NCBI RefSeq assembly: GCF_017743865.1
Contig: NZ_JAGHRJ010000004.1
Location: forward strand, 62,001-126,000
DNA: 64,000 nt
Direction of reading: 5' to 3'
Origin: Labrenzia sp. R4_2
Lineage (GTDB): Bacteria; Pseudomonadota; Alphaproteobacteria; Rhizobiales; Stappiaceae
Shown piece by piece: positions 61,179 to 64,000 of the stretch (within the stretch, counting starts at the first letter, position 1; each line of letters begins with the position of its first letter). The position numbers and the translations under genes were made by a program. The notes beneath the pieces are model-generated. The model saw only the letters and a program-made list of their open reading frames with translations. It made no database searches and was not told the origin of the DNA.

Positions 61179-61199
61179 CTTCCTCCCAGAATGCGGTCT

Positions 61200-61212
61200 G
61201 TAACTAAGTTAC
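61200..61212. promoter_or_regulatory. RpiR-type operator site 1
   Basis: GTAACTAAGTTAC is a perfect inverted repeat (GTAAC/GTTAC) 21 bp upstream of dctQ. It matches two more sites in this gap (consensus GTAACTWARTTWC) and resembles RpiR-family operators such as HexR sites. Confidence 0.7.
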
Positions 61213-61251
61213 GTTTATGGCAGCAAGATTCGTAAAGATCAACGTAAAAAT

Positions 61252-61264
61252 GAAATTTAGTTAC
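61252..61264. promoter_or_regulatory. RpiR-type operator site 2
   Basis: GAAATTTAGTTAC reads GTAACTAAATTTC on the minus strand and shares 11 of 13 positions with site 1. It lies 52 bp from site 1, about five helical turns, so one regulator could bind both on the same face. Confidence 0.65.
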
Positions 61265-61323
61265 AAATTTGGTTTTATTTCGCGGGATTCTTCGGAGTTT
61301 CTTGATTGTATAGACAGAGATAT

Positions 61324-61336
61324 GTAACTTAGTTTC
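61324..61336. promoter_or_regulatory. RpiR-type operator site 3, abutting the rpiR start
   Basis: GTAACTTAGTTTC directly precedes the rpiR ATG at 61337. It lies 72 bp from site 2, roughly seven turns. Binding here would block the rpiR transcript itself, giving autoregulation. Confidence 0.65.
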
Positions 61337-62299
61337 ATGACAAATGGCCCGGAAGTTACACTCGAAACTGAAACACCTGATGCGGGCGGCACTCCCATGC
61401 GACCACCTCAAAAAGGCGGACCGGGTGTTTTTGACGTGCTGTCCGCACTGAACAATTTGGATGGGAACTTTGCCGCCCAGGAGCAAAGGGTCGCGACCTA
61501 TGTCAAGAATCACCTTGATGCGATCAGCAACATGACAATCGGTGATTTGGCCGATCACTGTGAGGTCAGCAAACCGACGGTCATCCGGTTCTGCCGCAGT
61601 TTGGGATGTTCAGGTTTCCGGGACTTCAAGCTGCGCCTGGTGCAGAACCTGGCTGTGAGCGCACAATACATGAGCGCGAACACAATACCCGACGTTCCAG
61701 ACACCAACACGGCCATCGACCAGGTGATCGGCGCGCTTTATGCCTCGGTCGACACTCTTCGGAAGCAAGTCGAGACGGACATGCTGGATGCAGCCAAGGA
61801 CGTTATCCTGAATACACGGCAAATCCTCTTTGCCGGTATCGGCGGCGGCTCGTCCATGATCACTCAAGAAGCGGCAAACCGGTTTTTCCGGCTTGGTATA
61901 CCGTCCTTCCATGTAAGTGACAGCTATCTGCTCCAGATGCGGGCCGCAACGCTCGGACCCGGCGATACGCTCTTTCTGGTCTCGGCCAGCGGTGAAGCAG
62001 ACGCCATCGTCGGCGCTGCGGAAATTGCAAATGGTTATGGCGCGACGACGATATGCATCACAAAACCAGGAACCCGGCTTGCAGCCGCAGCCAAAGTTCC
62101 GGTCCTTATCGACGTCCCCGAAGACCGGGCGATCTTTAAACCGACAGCCTCACGATATGTCCATCTGGTGGTGATCGATGCATTGGCGACCGCAGTGGCG
62201 CAGGAATCTGCGGACACGACGAAAGAAAACCTCCGCCGTATCCGCGCCTCCCTCACCGCCTATCACGGCCGTACCGGACCACAGCCACTGGGTGACTAG
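61337..62299 (+). CDS. RpiR-family transcriptional regulator
   Basis: A 320-residue regulator. After a low-complexity N-terminal stretch (about residues 1-30) the HTH_6 domain follows (FAAQEQRVATYVKNHLDAIS and DLADHCEVSKPTVIRFCRSL), then a SIS domain (ILFAGIGGGSSMITQEAANR, LFLVSASGEADAIVGAAEIA). There is no ribosome site before the ATG at 61337, which directly follows an operator-like repeat; translation may be leaderless or begin at the ATG at 61397. Divergent from the TRAP operon, which it most likely represses through three matching sites. Confidence 0.92.
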   Translation: MTNGPEVTLETETPDAGGTPMRPPQKGGPGVFDVLSALNNLDGNFAAQEQRVATYVKNHLDAISNMTIGDLADHCEVSKPTVIRFCRSLGCSGFRDFKLRLVQNLAVSAQYMSANTIPDVPDTNTAIDQVIGALYASVDTLRKQVETDMLDAAKDVILNTRQILFAGIGGGSSMITQEAANRFFRLGIPSFHVSDSYLLQMRAATLGPGDTLFLVSASGEADAIVGAAEIANGYGATTICITKPGTRLAAAAKVPVLIDVPEDRAIFKPTASRYVHLVVIDALATAVAQESADTTKENLRRIRASLTAYHGRTGPQPLGD

Positions 62300-62460
62300 A
62301 GCAAGACCTGGCGTTTCGTTTCTTAGGAACTGCAAGGTGTTTTCAGCAAGCAGCAACTGGAGCTGAAGCTTTCTTCCCCGCCGCTGGCATTGGGAACGCG
62401 CGCCAAAACGCGCCACCAATCAGCCGCGGCAACCATCCTGCGAAACGACAAACAAGTGTT

Positions 62461-63234
62461 CTAAATCCCGCGAATGCTGCCGCCGTCAATCCGGATCTTG
62501 CTGCCCGTCACATAGGACGCACGCTCTGAACAGAGGAAGGTGACGACATCCGCAAATTCATCCGGCCGGCCATAACGCCCCGCCGGTATGGCGGCCGCCG
62601 ACTGTGTTGCAACGTCCTCAACGCTCTTGCCAAGGCGTTTGGCCGCCGCTGCATCCAGCTCATCGACACGGGTCGTATGAATGCGCCCGGGCATTGCGAC
62701 ATTAACGGTGATCCCCTTCGACGCGACTTCCGTGGAGAGCGTCTTGGACCAGCCGACAAGCGCCGATCTGAGACCATTGGACAGGGCCAGATTCGGGATC
62801 GGCTGCTCAACACCGGACGAGGAAATCGTTACGATCCGACCCCAGCCGGCCTCTTCCATTCCCGGCAGACACCGGTTGGCAATATGGATCAGGTTGGCGA
62901 CCATGGTTTCGAAATGTGCCATCCAGTCGGTACGCGCCGGATCCGTGCTGCGTCCCGGAGGTGGGCCACCCGCGTTATTCACCAGAATATCAATGTTTCC
63001 AGCTTCCAGCAGACTGTCCAGCACCGTATCGACTTCTGCGGCATTCGACACGTCCAGCTTTTGAGCCGTGACAGAGCCATCTGTCGTCTTTGCCCACTCT
63101 GTGATCGCATCCGCATTCCGGGCCGCGGCGATTACATTTACACCTTCAGCCGCAAGGCTCTTGGCGATGGCAGCCCCCAAACCACGGCTTGCACCAAGAA
63201 CAAGCGCCCGTTTTCCTTTGATCCCAAGATCCAT
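62461..63234 (-). CDS. SDR-family oxidoreductase lacking the classic YxxxK
   Basis: A 257-residue short-chain dehydrogenase. The dinucleotide motif is LGASRGLGAAIAKSLA and NNAGGPPPG follows. Where Ser-Tyr-Lys is expected it reads SSSGVEQPIPNLALSNGLRS, so both Tyr and Lys are replaced (L...N); this LxLSN form is seen in a known SDR branch, often annotated 3-oxoacyl reductase-like. PGRIHTTRVDEL and DGGSIRGI close the fold. It shares a 1-bp junction with the DapA-family gene upstream. Substrate unknown. The 161-bp gap upstream of 62461 (62300-62460) shows only a short GCGCG/CGCGC repeat near 62397. Confidence 0.9.
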   Translation of the reverse strand: MDLGIKGKRALVLGASRGLGAAIAKSLAAEGVNVIAAARNADAITEWAKTTDGSVTAQKLDVSNAAEVDTVLDSLLEAGNIDILVNNAGGPPPGRSTDPARTDWMAHFETMVANLIHIANRCLPGMEEAGWGRIVTISSSGVEQPIPNLALSNGLRSALVGWSKTLSTEVASKGITVNVAMPGRIHTTRVDELDAAAAKRLGKSVEDVATQSAAAIPAGRYGRPDEFADVVTFLCSERASYVTGSKIRIDGGSIRGI

Positions 63235-64000
63235 CAGTTCAATTCCTTCAGTTTTTCTTCTTGACGCGCCAAGAGCGCATCGACTTCGGCCTGCGCCGCT
63301 TTGGTGAGCCCGGCACCTGGCCGCCGCAAGGCATCGCTGCCGATCACACCCCGCTTGGCAAGCACGTATTTCCGCACGGCCAAACCGAGACCCGGCTGCT
63401 GCTCGTAGCGGGCCAGCGGCAAATAAGCGTTAAAAAGGTCGCGCGCCCGCGCAGCGTCACCGGCCTTCGAATAGCGCACGACGTCCCGCATCATTTCCGG
63501 ATAACAAAAACCGGTCATCGCGCCGTCTGCTCCACGGTCCATTTCCTCCGGCAGGAACAAACCGCCATTGCCACACAGGATCGAGATCCGGCGGGCAAGC
63601 GCCCCGTCTGCCCGCAGTGCAGAGATTTTTTCAAGGCCCGGCCAGTCCTCATGTTTGAGACACACACAGGTCGGGACGTCTTCAACGATCTTTGCAATGG
63701 CACTCACCGGAACATGCACCCCCGTTGCCAGCGGAAAATCCTGCAAGACAAATGGCACATCGCCAATAAAATCAGCTGCCTGAATATAGTATGTGACAAC
63801 CTGGGCATCGGTCTTGAGGTTGCCGGGCGGTGCAATCATCACACCCCCGGCACCAGCATCCATCGACGCTTTGCTGAGTTCTGCCATCTGAGCGAACCCC
63901 GGCGCCGAAACGCCCACGACCAAGGGAATACGCCCGTTCAAACGGCCAAGGATCCTTTGAACAACCTCTAGGGACTCCGCTGTTGTCAGCTTGGGTGCCT
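63234..64000 (-). CDS. DapA-family aldolase/dihydrodipicolinate-synthase-like protein (5' end outside window)
   Basis: At least 255 codons of a class I aldolase-type TIM barrel; the frame stays open to position 64000, so the N-terminus is missing and the apparent in-window start (a Leu TTG at 63941) is not real. The leading residues APKLTTAESLEVVQRILGRL continue the family pattern before RIPLVVGVSAPG. The Schiff-base Lys is in VCLKHEDWPG, followed by CGNGGLFLPEEMDRGADGAM. About 50-60 residues are probably missing. Coupled to the SDR gene downstream; together they may process a keto- or hydroxy-acid. Substrate not determined. Confidence 0.9.
   Translation of the reverse strand, partial: APKLTTAESLEVVQRILGRLNGRIPLVVGVSAPGFAQMAELSKASMDAGAGGVMIAPPGNLKTDAQVVTYYIQAADFIGDVPFVLQDFPLATGVHVPVSAIAKIVEDVPTCVCLKHEDWPGLEKISALRADGALARRISILCGNGGLFLPEEMDRGADGAMTGFCYPEMMRDVVRYSKAGDAARARDLFNAYLPLARYEQQPGLGLAVRKYVLAKRGVIGSDALRRPGAGLTKAAQAEVDALLARQEEKLKELN

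Noticed and set aside
62313-62446. CGTTTCG/CGAAACG inverted repeat in the rpiR-SDR gap as a mobile-element end
   Set aside because: Only 7 bp, 120 bp apart, with no transposase or target duplication; likely chance.
63234-63941. DapA-family gene as a truncated pseudogene starting at 63941
   Set aside because: The codon is a TTG Leu and the frame continues with family-like sequence to the window end, so it is only cut by the edge.
1-64000. CRISPR arrays, tRNA/rRNA genes, insertion sequences and phage genes
   Set aside because: Looked for and none seen: no regularly spaced repeats, no transposase or integrase frames, no cloverleaf-like segments in the gaps.

Overview
The window reads as a moderately GC-rich alphaproteobacterial chromosome or large replicon. 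It carries back-to-back catabolic operons, each with its own local regulator and often its own periplasmic-binding transporter (ABC or TRAP). Gene content (inositol catabolism, De Ley-Doudoroff galactose genes, betaine-type demethylases, a B12-riboswitch-controlled uptake system) fits a metabolically versatile marine Stappiaceae/Roseobacter-like bacterium such as Roseibium/Labrenzia. That placement is inference from content and protein style, not a search result. No tRNA, rRNA, insertion sequence, phage gene or CRISPR array was seen.

Layout: (1) 0.1-10.1 kb: a LacI regulator and a divergent myo-inositol cluster. The minus arm is Gfo/Idh/MocA - iolE - Gfo/Idh/MocA; the plus arm is iolD-iolC-iolB-iolJ-like-iolG. 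A perfect 18-bp LacI-type palindrome lies between the arms. (2) 10.2-19.7 kb: LysR and an M20 peptidase on the minus strand, facing a dipeptide-type ABC operon (binding protein, two permeases, two ATPases) that ends in an AbgB-like amidohydrolase. (3) 19.9-24.5 kb: phnD-phnC-phnE facing phnM-phnF, with a palindrome matching the HutC/PhnF consensus. The C-P lyase core genes are absent. (4) 24.6-36.9 kb: a galactoside operon (binding protein, two permeases, GH36 alpha-galactosidase, SDR, dgoK, dgoA, SMP-30 lactonase, GH42 beta-galactosidase) divergent from iclR and its ABC ATPase. (5) 36.9-40.5 kb: terminator, palindrome, cobalamin riboswitch, then DUF1636 and a BtuDFC-like ABC transporter.

(6) 40.6-54.3 kb: two tightly coupled divergent operons around a 67-bp gap. 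The minus arm encodes an FAD/GcvT-type demethylase, a zinc-less MDR enzyme, three tandem enolase-superfamily enzymes and a class III aminotransferase. The plus arm encodes RpiR, a Rieske oxygenase of quaternary-amine type, a cysteine-less Asp/Glu-racemase-fold protein, a sulfotransferase-like protein, an aldehyde dehydrogenase and a carboxymuconolactone-decarboxylase-like protein. Nearly every junction is a 1-8 nt overlap. I think this is the best candidate for an undescribed pathway, probably sequential N-demethylation and carbon-skeleton processing of a methylated amine or betaine. (7) 54.3-62.3 kb: a TRAP transporter operon with MlrC, a D-threonine-aldolase/D-serine-dehydratase-type PLP enzyme, a PfkB kinase and RidA, divergent from a second RpiR; three matching operator-like sites lie in the promoter region. 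(8) 62.4-64.0 kb: an SDR and a DapA-family aldolase/synthase cut by the window edge.

A recurring theme is an RNA hairpin directly after the solute-binding-protein gene. It is seen after four of the five such genes and probably sets higher binding-protein expression.
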